Shown in pieces: positions 45,401 through 54,745 of a DNA stretch of 61,735 nucleotides. The DNA lies in contig NZ_JAJQQS010000027.1 in assembly GCF_021228125.1 (NCBI RefSeq), positions 1 through 61,735 on the forward strand, written 5' to 3'. The notes under the pieces are model-generated. The model had not been told where the DNA came from, did not search any database, and saw only the letters and a program-made list of their open reading frames with translations. Position 1 is the first letter of the stretch. Every line of letters begins with the position of its first letter. The stretch is from Streptomyces albireticuli. GTDB lineage: Bacteria; Actinomycetota; Actinomycetes; Streptomycetales; Streptomycetaceae. The translations under genes and the position numbers were made by a program.

Positions 45401-45894
45401 CGCACGGTGACCGTGCCGTCCTCGGCGAGGGTGACGGCGCAGTGCAGCCGGGAGACGTCGGGGTCGTCGAGGGGGATGTCCGCCGCAGTGGAGCGGCCGA
45501 CGTGGACCTCGCCGCCGTGCAGCAGATGGACCCCGCCCGCGTCCGGCCCGGAGACCACGTGCAGTCGCACGGCGGCCTCCGCGTCGCCCGACAGCAGCGG
45601 GGCGCCCGCGTGCCGCTCCGGGCCGGCCGGGGCGTTCAGGGAAAGGACGGCGCCGTCGATCAGCGGGGGCTCGCCCAGGGCGCGGCGCTGGGCGTCGAGC
45701 CGCTCGGCCCCGGCGTAGACGACGGCGGTGCCGCTGCCGAGGTCGCAGCCGGCGGCCGCGACGGCGGTGGCGAGCCCGCTCGTCACACTGGCGAGGGCGG
45801 TGCCCGCCGGGGCGGTCACGAGCACGTCGCAGGCCCGCGTGGTGTGCGTGGTGTGGCCGCTGAGCGGCCCGAGGACGGTCAGCCTGATCTGCAT
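42442..45894 (-). CDS. FHA-domain FtsK/SpoIIIE-type ATPase
   Basis: A 1,150-residue protein. The N-terminal ~100 residues look ubiquitin-like/YukD-like. An FHA domain follows (about 108–195: HVGRSTAADIPLDDPDVSRL and DLGSTNGTVL), which binds phosphothreonine. After a disordered Pro-rich part, a first nucleotide-binding-like segment is degenerate, and a second has Walker A GGTGSGKSELLRSL (Lys838) and Walker B LVVLVDDFDAL near 970–980. The plan resembles EssC/EccC secretion ATPases. It is divergent from pkaA; the kinase may phosphorylate its partners. ATG 45894 is chosen because it begins the conserved domain, but the ribosome site is weak. Confidence 0.8.
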   Translation of the reverse strand: MQIRLTVLGPLSGHTTHTTRACDVLVTAPAGTALASVTSGLATAVAAAGCDLGSGTAVVYAGAERLDAQRRALGEPPLIDGAVLSLNAPAGPERHAGAPLLSGDAEAAVRLHVVSGPDAGGVHLLHGGEVHVGRSTAADIPLDDPDVSRLHCAVTLAEDGTVTVRDLGSTNGTVLAGERVTGEPVALPSGGLLRVGESVLALHGARDENPPVLPAVPDGEGHLRVGPVVTPPAGPLAPPARGPWLGAPPQAREPGRTSSALGTAGFPVPDPLFGDDPVTHGGRGVRLSPEAPPGRPAAAPDPLPAPAGPADGEPARRRNRGIGAWARRLTGGRGAADRAPAPGEWPEDGAATSETARAEAAALRERWPDPAGVLLTALGPGPRLWERGPDHPDLLTVRLGTADRYAPDGSALAAVPVTVGLRQTGSLGLAGPRGRLSGLARSVLAQLAALHSPAALEFVLISADRARTPEERLAEWSWLGWLPQLRPVRGQDCKLLTAYDREQAVARTSELVRRLEEGPLGPHWAAAPAAAVAHAAERHTGPRTVLIVDGDPGSADLRETVARLAAGGPAAGIHLLCLAEAPATTPASPVSATLATARAAAPAFPHCGAVALLSGDVATVVQVIHRAPAAAPGDTAGGPVPGQVYERSRPDGAYGQDAAFPGPGTPGTALDTRHAPHPGPYGPPGAGAPDPYGLSHTGPAEAGATAGPGLQSAADRPADGADGSGTAVVAAVDAVSAAWAERFARALAPLRMSDAAAGTASRVAAALPRSARLLDELGLARATPASLTARWAAATDRGARPGGRAVAVLGAGPHGPLAVDLAADGPHLLVEGGTGSGKSELLRSLAASLAAADRPDRLSLVLVDGAGAERGEGLRLCTDLPHVSTYLAASDPVRMREFAQALSSELKRRAELLGRLDFTAWHTQHAAVAAAQVVAPRRPMDAAGDLDSLPTGTLKLRTQRDGPSLTAETALPRLVVLVDDFDALVAPALGSTGRPAAGSVVRALEAVARDGERLGVHLVAASGRPERTADTAAVERAGLRAMLEIAPPSADGGAADGSGAGEPAPGRGRLMRPDDDATTPFQAGRVTGRIPRTATLRPTVVALDWQRMGDPPTRRPVRELGNGPTDLALLASALQRAAQSAGAEAAPPLL

Positions 45895-46467
45895 CGCCGT
45901 CAACGGTCCCTTCCTGCCCCTGGTGCGCGACAGGGGCCGGGCGCGGCCTTCCCCCACCGTGCACGGGCGCGTCGGCACGTACAGGTCACCACGTTCGCGC
46001 GGGGCAGTCCGCTCCCTCCCCACCGCATCCGTGCTTGCGAGCATCCTCGCACCTGCCACCGACGACGCGCCCGACGAGATCCAATTCGTGATCTTGAACG
46101 ACGATCGGAGTGTGCGAAAAGCGCCGTTGCTGAGCGAGTCCGGTCGCCGCCGTCTCGTGATCGGTTCGCCGGGTGCCTGTTTGGTGATGCCCGGTGACGT
46201 CTCTTGCCCTCTTTTTGCGGACGTCCCGACGTGCGCTCTTTCGCGCGCTCCTGCGCGTCGCACTGTGGCTCGTAAGGAGGCCCGTAAGGCCGCCCGCACC
46301 GCCACACCACCCACTGGTGGCAACCAAGTGTCCGGAACGCGCGTCTTTACCCCAAGCCCCCCGGATTTCGTCAAGCCGGTGGTCCGTACGACGGCACTAC
46401 AGTGGGCGCAAGGCCGGGCACGACAGAGGCCATCACCAGCAAGGACCACGATCAGGGAGCGCATGAC
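45895..46467 (+). promoter_or_regulatory. Long divergent leader region upstream of pkaA
   Basis: This 573-base gap holds no convincing gene. Bases about 46070–46230 have mixed codon use and lower GC (TTGAACGACGATCGG, CTCTTTTTGCGG). TACAGT (46398–46403) is a possible -10 for pkaA. The promoter of the FHA–FtsK gene must also be here. Its length suggests complex control or a lost small gene. Confidence 0.4.
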
Positions 46468-48264
46468 GTGCGGCCGGTAGGTAGCAAGTACCTGCTCGAG
46501 GAGGTGCTCGGACGCGGCGCGACGGGCACCGTCTGGCGAGCCCGTCAGCGGGAGGCGGCCGGCGCCGAGGCGGCGGTGGCCGGGCAGCCCGGCGAGGCCC
46601 TCGCGATCAAGGTGCTCAAGGAGGAGCTGGCCAACGACGCGGACGTCGTGATGCGCTTCCTGCGGGAGCGCTCCGTCCTGCTGCGGCTCACCCACCCCAA
46701 CATCGTCCGCACCCGCGACCTCGTCGTCGAGGGCGATCTCCTCGCCCTCGTCATGGACCTCGTCGACGGCCCGGACCTGCACCGCTACCTCCGCGAGAAC
46801 GGCCCCTTCACCCCGGTGGCCGCCGCCCTGCTCACCGCCCAGATCGCGGACGCGCTCGCCGCCAGCCACGCCGACGGCGTCGTCCACCGCGACCTCAAGC
46901 CCGCCAACGTCCTGCTGGCCGGCACCGGCGGGCCGACGCTGCACCCGATGCTCACCGACTTCGGCATCGCGCGCCTCGCCGACTCCCCGGGCCTGACCCG
47001 CACCCACGAGTTCGTCGGCACGCCCGCCTACGTCGCGCCCGAGTCCGCCGAGGGCCGCCCGCAGACCTCCGCCGTCGACATCTACGGCGCCGGCATCCTG
47101 CTGTACGAGCTGGTCACCGGCCGCCCGCCGTTCGCCGGGGCCACCGCCCTGGAGGTCCTGCACCAGCACCTCAGCGCCGAGCCGCGCCGCCCCAGCACCG
47201 TGCCCGAGCCCCTGTGGACGGTCATCGAGCGCTGCCTGAGTAAGCGGCCCGAGGAGCGCCCGAGCGCGGAGAACCTGGCCCGCGCGCTGCGCGTCGTCGC
47301 CGCCGGCGTCGGCGTGCACGCCTCCCCGGCCCAGGCCGAGGCCGCGCTCGGCGTCGCCGCGCTGCTCGCCCCCGACCCGGAGCCCGCGCGGGTCCCGGGC
47401 ACGGGCCAGGGCTCCGCGCCCGGCGCGGGCGGCGACGCCGACCCCACCCAGGTGCTGTCCGCGACCGGCGGCGCGCCCGCCCCCTGGGCCGACCCGGACG
47501 CCGCGACCAGCTTCCTGCCCACGACCCCGCCCGCCCCCGGCGGCGACGCCGACCCCACCCGGGCGATGCCCGTCGGCTCCGGTGGCGCGCCCGACCCGAC
47601 GCGCGCCATGCCGCCCGTACCGCCGGGGCCGCCCGGCGGCGACGGCGAGCACCCGTGGCAGACCCAGATGCGCGCGGCCCGCGACCGCAACGACCAGACC
47701 CAGGTGCGGTACCTCGACCCGAGCGAGGACCCGCTGCGCCGCCGCCCCCAGCGTCGTGCCCCGCAGCCGCCGCCCCAGCAGCCGCAGCAGCCCCAGCGCC
47801 CGCCGCAGCGGGCGTACGGGCAGCAGCCGCCGCAGCCGTACGCCCCGCAGCCCCAGCCGCAGCAGTACGCGCCGAGGCCCCCGCAGGCCCAGCCCCAGCA
47901 GCAGCCCCAGCCGTACGCCCCGCAGCGCCCGCCGGAGCGGCGCCGCCGTGGCGCCGAGCCGCAGCAGCGCTACCAGGAGCCCCAGCCGCAGCGGTACGCC
48001 CCGGAGCCCCCGGCCGCCCCGCGCCGAGAGCCCCGGCCGCCGCGGCAGCGCAGCGCGAACCCCATGCGGATCCCGGGTCTCGGCTGCCTCAAGGGCTGCC
48101 TTTTCATGATTGTCCTGTTGATCGTCGGTTCCTGGCTCGTCTGGGAGTTCACCCCGCTCAAGGACTGGGTCGCCGACGGCAAGAGCTTCTGGGACGCCAC
48201 CTGGGGCTGGATCACGGATATGAAGGACTGGATCTCCGACCTCGGGTCGTCCAAGGGTCAGTAG
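46468..48264 (+). CDS. pkaA: Ser/Thr protein kinase PkaA
   Basis: A 598-residue Hanks-type kinase. The kinase domain (about 1–270) has glycine loop LGRGATGTVWRA, ATP-binding Lys48 in AIKVLKEEL, catalytic Asp142 in HRDLKPANVLL and DFGIA. A long Pro/Gln/Arg-rich linker (about 300–540) with repeated QPYAPQ leads to one transmembrane helix, CLFMIVLLIVGSWLVW, and a short outer tail. GTG 46468 is chosen because AGGGAG lies nine bases upstream. Gene order before pkaB, prfB and ftsEX is that of S. coelicolor pkaA. Confidence 0.9.
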   Translation: MRPVGSKYLLEEVLGRGATGTVWRARQREAAGAEAAVAGQPGEALAIKVLKEELANDADVVMRFLRERSVLLRLTHPNIVRTRDLVVEGDLLALVMDLVDGPDLHRYLRENGPFTPVAAALLTAQIADALAASHADGVVHRDLKPANVLLAGTGGPTLHPMLTDFGIARLADSPGLTRTHEFVGTPAYVAPESAEGRPQTSAVDIYGAGILLYELVTGRPPFAGATALEVLHQHLSAEPRRPSTVPEPLWTVIERCLSKRPEERPSAENLARALRVVAAGVGVHASPAQAEAALGVAALLAPDPEPARVPGTGQGSAPGAGGDADPTQVLSATGGAPAPWADPDAATSFLPTTPPAPGGDADPTRAMPVGSGGAPDPTRAMPPVPPGPPGGDGEHPWQTQMRAARDRNDQTQVRYLDPSEDPLRRRPQRRAPQPPPQQPQQPQRPPQRAYGQQPPQPYAPQPQPQQYAPRPPQAQPQQQPQPYAPQRPPERRRRGAEPQQRYQEPQPQRYAPEPPAAPRREPRPPRQRSANPMRIPGLGCLKGCLFMIVLLIVGSWLVWEFTPLKDWVADGKSFWDATWGWITDMKDWISDLGSSKGQ

Positions 48265-48415
48265 CGGTGTGGATTTGTCGACACCTGACGGGTGTTTTCC
48301 GCCGCGGAAGTGGCGGTTGCTCCGGGATCGGTGTCCCTGACGCCTCCTCGGCCGCGTAGCTTGGTCGCCGGCGCCCCCGTCGGATGTCGGAGGACTGAAA
48401 GGAACCGGAACAGCC

Positions 48416-49744
<1,329 letters not shown>

Positions 49745-49777
49745 GGGGTGGCGGGGTCGTGGGCAGGGTGCGCCCGC

Positions 49778-49896
49778 GGCGGGCCTTGTCCCCACCCCGC
49801 CCCTTCCCGTAACCGGGGGCAAGCCCCCGGGCCCCCGGTTCCGCGCTGACGCGCGGTGGCCTCAATCGCCGGCCGGGCTTGATCCCGCCCCCGCCC
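49778..49896. repeat. Streptomyces-type intergenic repeat
   Basis: The block CCGCCCCTTCCCG, a hairpin CCGGGGGC-AAGCCCCCGG-GCCCCCGG (49813–49838), GCGCTGACGCGCGG and CCTCAATCGCCGGCCGGGCT resembles the GC-rich palindromic elements scattered between Streptomyces genes. It fills the gap between pkaB and prfB. A related stretch occurs at about 37397–37505 inside a coding region. Confidence 0.55.
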
Positions 49897-49970
49897 GAAA
49901 TGCGGCGGCTTCCGCCCCGCGGCAACCCGCTTCGGGGCAGGCAGCCCGGCGCAGCCGTTAGGCTGGGTGC

Positions 49971-51077
49971 GTGGCAGTCGTTGACGTATCCGAAGAGCTG
50001 AAGTCCCTCTCCTCGACCATGGGGTCGATCGAGGCCGTCCTGGACCTCGACAAGATGAGGGCTGACATCGCCGTGCTCGAGGAGCAGGCGGCCGCCCCCT
50101 CCCTCTGGGACGACCCGGAGGCGGCACAGAAGATCACCAGCCAGCTGTCGCACCTCCAGGCGGAGCTCCGCAAGGCGGAGTCCCTGCGTGGCCGGATCGA
50201 CGACCTCTCCGTGCTCTTCGAGCTCGCCGAGGCCGAGGACGACGCCGACGCGCTCGCCGAGGCCGAGGCCGAGCTCACCGCCGTCCGCAAGGCGCTGGAC
50301 GAGATGGAGGTCCGTACCCTCCTCTCCGGCGAGTACGACTCCCGCGAGGCGCTGGTCAACATCCGCGCCGAGGCCGGTGGCGTCGACGCCTCCGACTTCG
50401 CCGAGCGCCTCCAGCGCATGTACCTCCGCTGGGCCGAGCGCCACGGCTACAAGACGGAGGTCTACGAAACCTCCTACGCCGAAGAGGCCGGCATCAAGTC
50501 GACCACCTTCGCCGTCCAGGTCCCGTACGCCTACGGCACGCTCTCCGTCGAGCAGGGCACCCACCGCCTCGTCCGCATCTCGCCCTTCGACAACCAGGGC
50601 CGCCGCCAGACCTCCTTCGCGGGCGTCGAGGTGCTCCCCGTCGTCGAGCAGACCGACCACGTCGAGATCGACGAGTCCGAGCTCCGCGTCGACGTGTACC
50701 GCTCCTCCGGCCCCGGCGGTCAGGGCGTCAACACCACCGACTCCGCGGTGCGCCTGACGCACATCCCGACCGGCATCGTCGTCTCCTGCCAGAACGAGCG
50801 CTCGCAGATCCAGAACAAGGCGACCGCCATGAACGTCCTCCAGGCCAAGCTCCTCGAGCGCCGCCGCCAGGAGGAGCAGGCCAAGATGGACGCGCTCAAG
50901 GGCGACAGCAGCGGCTCCTGGGGCAACCAGATGCGCTCCTACGTCCTGCACCCGTACCAGATGGTCAAGGACCTCCGTACGGAGTTCGAGGTCGGCAACC
51001 CCACCTCCGTCCTCGACGGCGACATCGACGGCTTCCTCGAGGCCGGCATCCGCTGGCGCAAGCAGCAGGAGAAGTAA
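49971..51077 (+). CDS. prfB: Peptide chain release factor 2
   Basis: A 368-residue RF2. The stop-codon recognition tripeptide is SPF in VRISPFDNQGRRQTSF, and the peptidyl-transferase motif is GGQ in YRSSGPGGQGVNTTDS. It ends translation at UGA and UAA. There is no internal UGA frameshift site, as expected in actinobacteria. GTG 49971 has no ribosome site but TAGGCT (49959–49964) lies six bases upstream, so the mRNA may be leaderless. Confidence 0.96.
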   Translation: MAVVDVSEELKSLSSTMGSIEAVLDLDKMRADIAVLEEQAAAPSLWDDPEAAQKITSQLSHLQAELRKAESLRGRIDDLSVLFELAEAEDDADALAEAEAELTAVRKALDEMEVRTLLSGEYDSREALVNIRAEAGGVDASDFAERLQRMYLRWAERHGYKTEVYETSYAEEAGIKSTTFAVQVPYAYGTLSVEQGTHRLVRISPFDNQGRRQTSFAGVEVLPVVEQTDHVEIDESELRVDVYRSSGPGGQGVNTTDSAVRLTHIPTGIVVSCQNERSQIQNKATAMNVLQAKLLERRRQEEQAKMDALKGDSSGSWGNQMRSYVLHPYQMVKDLRTEFEVGNPTSVLDGDIDGFLEAGIRWRKQQEK

Positions 51078-51120
51078 CCCCAAACCCCCGCACAGCCGGA
51101 CAGTCCCGCCCGTAACTTCC

Positions 51121-51149
51121 TTGACGCTGCATCAAAAACTGGGAAGGCT
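51121..51149 (+). promoter_or_regulatory. Promoter of the LAETG repeat protein gene
   Basis: TTGACG (51121–51126), 17 bases, AAGGCT (51144–51149) fit a housekeeping promoter. Transcription would start near 51156. The leader of about 145 bases contains a GCCGGCCG-ATA-CGGCCGGC hairpin (51198–51216). Confidence 0.55.
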
Positions 51150-51302
51150 GGCGCGTGGCACGCGTATCACTGGGGCGCGTGTGGCGGGGGGCGAGCGGCC
51201 GGCCGATACGGCCGGCTACGCCGAACTTTCCGGCCCCCAGGCGCCACCGCCCCGTGCATAGCTGCTCCAATGACGAGATCGGCTACTGGGGGTAGCAGGC
51301 AT

Positions 51303-52454
51303 ATGACCAAGAAGACGCGGCTGCGCGTCGCGCGCATAGCCGCCGGCGCGGTCGTCGCCGCCGGCGCTTCGCTGACGGCGGCCGGCGCGGCCTCCGCGGC
51401 GGGCGTCCACGTCGCCGGGGTCGGCGTGAAGGCGGACGTCAAGGTCCGCTCCGTTGCCGTGGACGGCGACCCGAACGAGATCCCGCAGCCGCCGACCACC
51501 GGCGGCAACGAGACCGGTGGTACGGGCACCGGCGGTACCGAGACCGGCGGCCCGTCCTCCGGTGGTACCGGCACGGGCGGTTCCGAGACGGGCGGCCCCT
51601 CCTCGGGCGGCACCGGCACCGGTGGCAACGAGACGGGCGGTTCCGAGACCGGCGGCCCGTCCTCGGGCGGCACCGGCACGGGCGGCTCCGAGACCGGCGG
51701 CCCCTCCTCCGGCGGCACCGGCACCGGTGGCAATGAGACCGGTGGTACGGGTACGGGCGGCAATGAGACCGGCGGTACCGGCACCGGTGGTAACGAGACC
51801 GGTGGTACGGGTACGGGCGGTAACGAGACCGGTGGCACGGGCACCGGTGGTAACGAGACCGGTGGTACCGGCACCGGTGGCAATGAGACCGGCGGCACGG
51901 GTACGGGCGGTAACGAGACCGGCGGTACCGGCACCGGCGGCAACGAGACCGGCGGCACGGGCTCCAACGGCTCGACGGGTTCGACCGGCTCGACCGGTTC
52001 CACCGGGAGCACCGGCTCGACCGGCAGCACCGGCTCCACCGGTTCCGGCGGCTCCTCCTCCGGCTCGTCCGGTTCCTCCGGCTCCACCGGCTCGACCGGC
52101 TCCTCCACCGGTGGCGACGAGAGCGGCTCCGGCTCCACCGGCAGCACCGGCTCCACCGGCGACGACCACACCGGTGCGACCACCGGCGGCACCGACAAGG
52201 GCGACCAGGGCGACAAGGCCGACGAAGGCCGCACCTGCCCCGTCGACACCGCCGGCAACTGCGGCTCCAACACGGACACCGACGGCGCGGGCACCAAGCC
52301 CGTGCAGCAGGCCAAGCCCAAGGAGCAGCTCGCCGAGACCGGCGCCGGCCAGACGACCTTCCTGGTCGTCGGCGCCGCGACGATGATCGCCGGCGGCGTC
52401 GGCTTCCGTCTGCTGCCGCGTCTGATGACGCGCGGCAACGCCGCCGCGGCCTGA
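51303..52454 (+). CDS. Sortase-anchored Gly/Thr/Ser repeat surface protein
   Basis: A 383-residue secreted protein. A signal peptide (VARIAAGAVVAAGASLTAAG, cleavage after ASA) is followed by about 20 residues, then a long Gly/Thr/Asn/Glu repeat and a Gly-Ser-Thr tract. The C-terminus has the sorting signal LAETG at residues 343–347, a hydrophobic helix and a final Arg-containing tail. LAxTG signals are used by class E sortases of Streptomyces, so the protein should be linked to the cell wall. No sortase gene is adjacent. ATG 51303 follows GGGGGTAG. Only two cysteines (TCPVDTAGNCG) are present, before the sorting signal. Confidence 0.87.
   Translation: MTKKTRLRVARIAAGAVVAAGASLTAAGAASAAGVHVAGVGVKADVKVRSVAVDGDPNEIPQPPTTGGNETGGTGTGGTETGGPSSGGTGTGGSETGGPSSGGTGTGGNETGGSETGGPSSGGTGTGGSETGGPSSGGTGTGGNETGGTGTGGNETGGTGTGGNETGGTGTGGNETGGTGTGGNETGGTGTGGNETGGTGTGGNETGGTGTGGNETGGTGSNGSTGSTGSTGSTGSTGSTGSTGSTGSGGSSSGSSGSSGSTGSTGSSTGGDESGSGSTGSTGSTGDDHTGATTGGTDKGDQGDKADEGRTCPVDTAGNCGSNTDTDGAGTKPVQQAKPKEQLAETGAGQTTFLVVGAATMIAGGVGFRLLPRLMTRGNAAAA
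51716..51960 (+). repeat. 30-bp tandem repeats encoding TGTGGNETGG
   Basis: Eight consecutive 30-base units encode the ten-residue block TGTGGNETGG, with mostly silent changes (AAT/AAC, GGT/GGC). Irregular copies with PSSGG spacers precede them from about 51505, and a Gly-Ser-Thr tract follows to about 52150. Confidence 0.95.
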
Positions 52455-52460
52455 CGCACC

Positions 52461-52533
52461 CGCCCCGGCCGCACCGGCCGGGGCGCGTGGACACAGCGAA
52501 GGGCCCGGAGCGATGACGCTCCGGGCCCTTCGC
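52461..52533. terminator. Tandem terminator hairpins
   Basis: CGCCCCGGCCG (52461–52471) pairs with CGGCCGGGGCG (52475–52485). A perfect 17-bp stem follows (52496–52512 with 52517–52533) around an ATGA loop. They lie between the convergent repeat protein gene and the 64-residue zinc-ribbon gene and can serve both. Confidence 0.88.
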
Positions 52534-52576
52534 GCGCTCGTACGCGCCCCGCGAGGCGCGCCGTGTGAGCGGGTGG

Positions 52577-52771
52577 CTACGCGGCGAAGTTCTGGGCGAC
52601 CAGTGCCACGGCTATCAGCGCCACCAGCAGCGCGAGCAGCGTGGCCGGGGTCAGCCCGGCGAAGATGCCTTCCTGGTGCTGAAGGCGCTCCCTGCTGGCC
52701 CGGCACACGGGGCAGCGGCCCTCGCTGACGGGGGCCGCGCAGTTGGCGCACACCAGTCGGTCGCATGTCAT
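52577..52771 (-). CDS. Small zinc-ribbon membrane protein
   Basis: A 64-residue protein starting MTCDRLVCANCAAPVSEGRC. Two CxxC pairs (CANC, CPVC) make a zinc ribbon in the first 25 residues. A single C-terminal helix, ATLLALLVALIAVALVAQNF, anchors it. GGAGGAGGAGA lies just before ATG 52771, one of the strongest ribosome sites in the window. It is divergent from ftsE. No function is known; it could be a small regulator or adaptor at the membrane. Confidence 0.8.
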   Translation of the reverse strand: MTCDRLVCANCAAPVSEGRCPVCRASRERLQHQEGIFAGLTPATLLALLVALIAVALVAQNFAA

Positions 52772-53064
52772 GCGATCTCCTCCTCCGGTACGTCCAACGC
52801 GTGGGAGAGCCGAGCGGTTCCCCTTACCACTGTGCCAGCTTCCCCGCCGTTCGGCGCGACCGGTCGGCGGAGGCGAGGGGCCACGACCGGGGAGGCTGTT
52901 CCCATTGCCTGATTTTGTCCCCCGGGGCGGTGCCCGCAAACGCGCCATCACCCGATGCCGACTGCGCGTGCACCGGTCGGTCGCGTATGGTCACGGACAC
53001 CGACGGGAGCCGCGGCCGCGCGGTTGTTCCGTGCCCCCTGTCCAGGTCGACTCTTGGTGCCCCC

Positions 53065-53754
53065 GTGATCCGATTCGACAATGTCTCCAAGTCCTACCCC
53101 AAGCAGAACCGCCCCGCGCTCCGCGACGTCTCGCTGGAGATCGAGAAGGGCGAGTTCGTCTTCCTGGTCGGTTCCTCGGGATCCGGTAAATCCACCTTCC
53201 TGAGACTGCTCCTGCGCGAGGAGCGGGCCAGCGCGGGCCAGGTCCACGTGCTCGGCAAGGACCTCGCCCGGCTCTCGAACTGGAAGGTGCCCCAGATGCG
53301 CCGCCAGCTGGGCACGGTCTTCCAGGACTTCCGGCTGCTGCCCAACAAGACCGTCAGCGAGAACGTGGCCTTCGCCCTGGAGGTCATCGGCAAGCCCCGC
53401 GGCGAGATCCGCAAGGCCGTCCCGCAGGTCCTGGAGCTGGTGGGCCTCGGCGGCAAGGAGGGCCGGATGCCCGGCGAGCTCTCGGGCGGTGAGCAGCAGC
53501 GCGTGGCCATCGCCCGCGCCTTCGTCAACCGCCCGATGCTGCTGATCGCCGACGAGCCGACCGGCAACCTCGACCCGCAGACCTCCGTCGGCATCATGAA
53601 GCTGCTGGACCGGATCAACAGGACCGGGACCACCGTCATCATGGCGACCCACGACCAGCAGATCGTGGACCAGATGCGCAAGCGCGTCATCGAATTGGAA
53701 CAGGGCCGTCTCGTACGCGACCAGTCGCGCGGCGTCTACGGCTACCAGCACTGA
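53065..53754 (+). CDS. ftsE: Cell division ATPase FtsE
   Basis: A 229-residue ABC ATPase. Walker A GSSGSGKSTFLRLLL, Q-loop VFQDFRLLPNKTV, signature LSGGEQQRVAIARA, Walker B LLIADEPTGNLD and the H-loop THDQQ are all present. With FtsX it couples ATP use in the cytosol to peptidoglycan hydrolase activation outside. GTG 53065 gives the usual VIRFDNVSKSYP start; no ribosome site is clear. The 293-base gap upstream (52772–53064) holds its promoter and no gene. ftsX starts nine bases after the stop. Confidence 0.96.
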   Translation: MIRFDNVSKSYPKQNRPALRDVSLEIEKGEFVFLVGSSGSGKSTFLRLLLREERASAGQVHVLGKDLARLSNWKVPQMRRQLGTVFQDFRLLPNKTVSENVAFALEVIGKPRGEIRKAVPQVLELVGLGGKEGRMPGELSGGEQQRVAIARAFVNRPMLLIADEPTGNLDPQTSVGIMKLLDRINRTGTTVIMATHDQQIVDQMRKRVIELEQGRLVRDQSRGVYGYQH

Positions 53755-53763
53755 AAGGACGCC

Positions 53764-54678
53764 ATGCGCGCCCAGTTCGTCCTGTCGGAGATCGGCGTCG
53801 GTCTCCGCCGCAATCTCACGATGACCTTCGCGGTGATCGTCTCCGTGGCTCTGTCGCTCGCGCTCTTCGGCGGCTCGCTGCTCATGCGCGAGCAGGTCAG
53901 CACGATGAAGGGCTTCTGGTACGACAAGGTCAACGTCTCGATCTACCTCTGCAACAAGACCGACGCGCAGTCCTTCCCGGCCTGCGCCAAGGGTGCGGCG
54001 ACCGAGGACCAGAAGAAGGAGATCCGCGCCGACCTGGAGAAGATGGCGGTCGTCCAGAAGGTGCAGTTCGAGACGTCCGACGAGGCGTACAAGCACTACA
54101 AGGAGCAGTTCGGGAAGGACTCGCCGATCGCCGCCTCGGTGACCCCGGACCAGATGCAGGAGTCCTTCCGGATCAAGCTGAAGGACCCCACCAAGTTCCA
54201 GGTCATCTCCACCGCCTTCTCGGAGCGCCCCGGCGTGCAGATGGTGCAGGACCAGAAGAACGTCCTGTCCGATCTGTTCAACCTCCTCAACGGCATGAAC
54301 TTCGCGGCGCTCGGCGTGATGGGCCTGATGCTCGTCGTCGCCCTGATGCTGATCGTCAACACGGTCCGGGTATCCGCGTTCAGCCGTCGGCGGGAGACCG
54401 GCATCATGCGTCTGGTCGGCGCGTCCAGCTTCTACATCCAGATCCCCTTCGTCATGGAGGCGGCCTTCGCCGGTCTCCTGGGCGCGGGCCTGGCCTGCGT
54501 GCTGCTGGTCGGCGGCCAGTACTTCCTCGTCAACAACTGGCTCGTGAACCACATCGACGTCATCACCTTCATCGGGTGGGACGCGGTGCTGGCCAAGCTG
54601 CCGCTGGTGCTGGCGATGGGGCTGCTGATGCCCGCCCTGGCGGCCTTCGCCGCCCTGCGGAAGTACCTCAAGGTCTGA
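53764..54678 (+). CDS. ftsX: Cell division protein FtsX
   Basis: A 304-residue membrane protein with four helices: one near residues 20–42, then three in the C-terminal half (from about 178). The large outer loop (about 45–170) contains two cysteines (YLCNK and FPACAK) that may pair. It forms the FtsEX complex and controls cell-wall hydrolases. AAAGGA lies a few bases before ATG 53764. A hairpin follows the stop. Confidence 0.96.
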   Translation: MRAQFVLSEIGVGLRRNLTMTFAVIVSVALSLALFGGSLLMREQVSTMKGFWYDKVNVSIYLCNKTDAQSFPACAKGAATEDQKKEIRADLEKMAVVQKVQFETSDEAYKHYKEQFGKDSPIAASVTPDQMQESFRIKLKDPTKFQVISTAFSERPGVQMVQDQKNVLSDLFNLLNGMNFAALGVMGLMLVVALMLIVNTVRVSAFSRRRETGIMRLVGASSFYIQIPFVMEAAFAGLLGAGLACVLLVGGQYFLVNNWLVNHIDVITFIGWDAVLAKLPLVLAMGLLMPALAAFAALRKYLKV

Positions 54679-54688
54679 CGGGCACCGA

Positions 54689-54722
54689 GGGCGCCGTGCG
54701 GTCAACTCCCCGTACGGCGCCC
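54689..54722 (+). terminator. Hairpin after ftsX
   Basis: GGGCGCCGTGCGG (54689–54701) pairs with CCGTACGGCGCCC (54710–54722) with one G-U pair, followed by TTCC. It probably terminates the ftsEX transcript before the S41 protease gene. Confidence 0.75.
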
Positions 54723-54745
54723 TTCCGTGTCCTAGACTCACGCGC

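Noticed and set aside
49971..51077. Programmed frameshift in prfB
   Set aside because: The frame is continuous with no early TGA, as is normal for actinobacteria.
51716..51960. CRISPR-like array
   Set aside because: The 30-base units are contiguous with no unique spacers and encode a protein repeat.
51167..52766. Pro/Val-rich antisense frames over the LAETG repeat gene
   Set aside because: They mirror the Gly/Thr repeats; the plus strand has the signal peptide, sorting signal, promoter and ribosome site.
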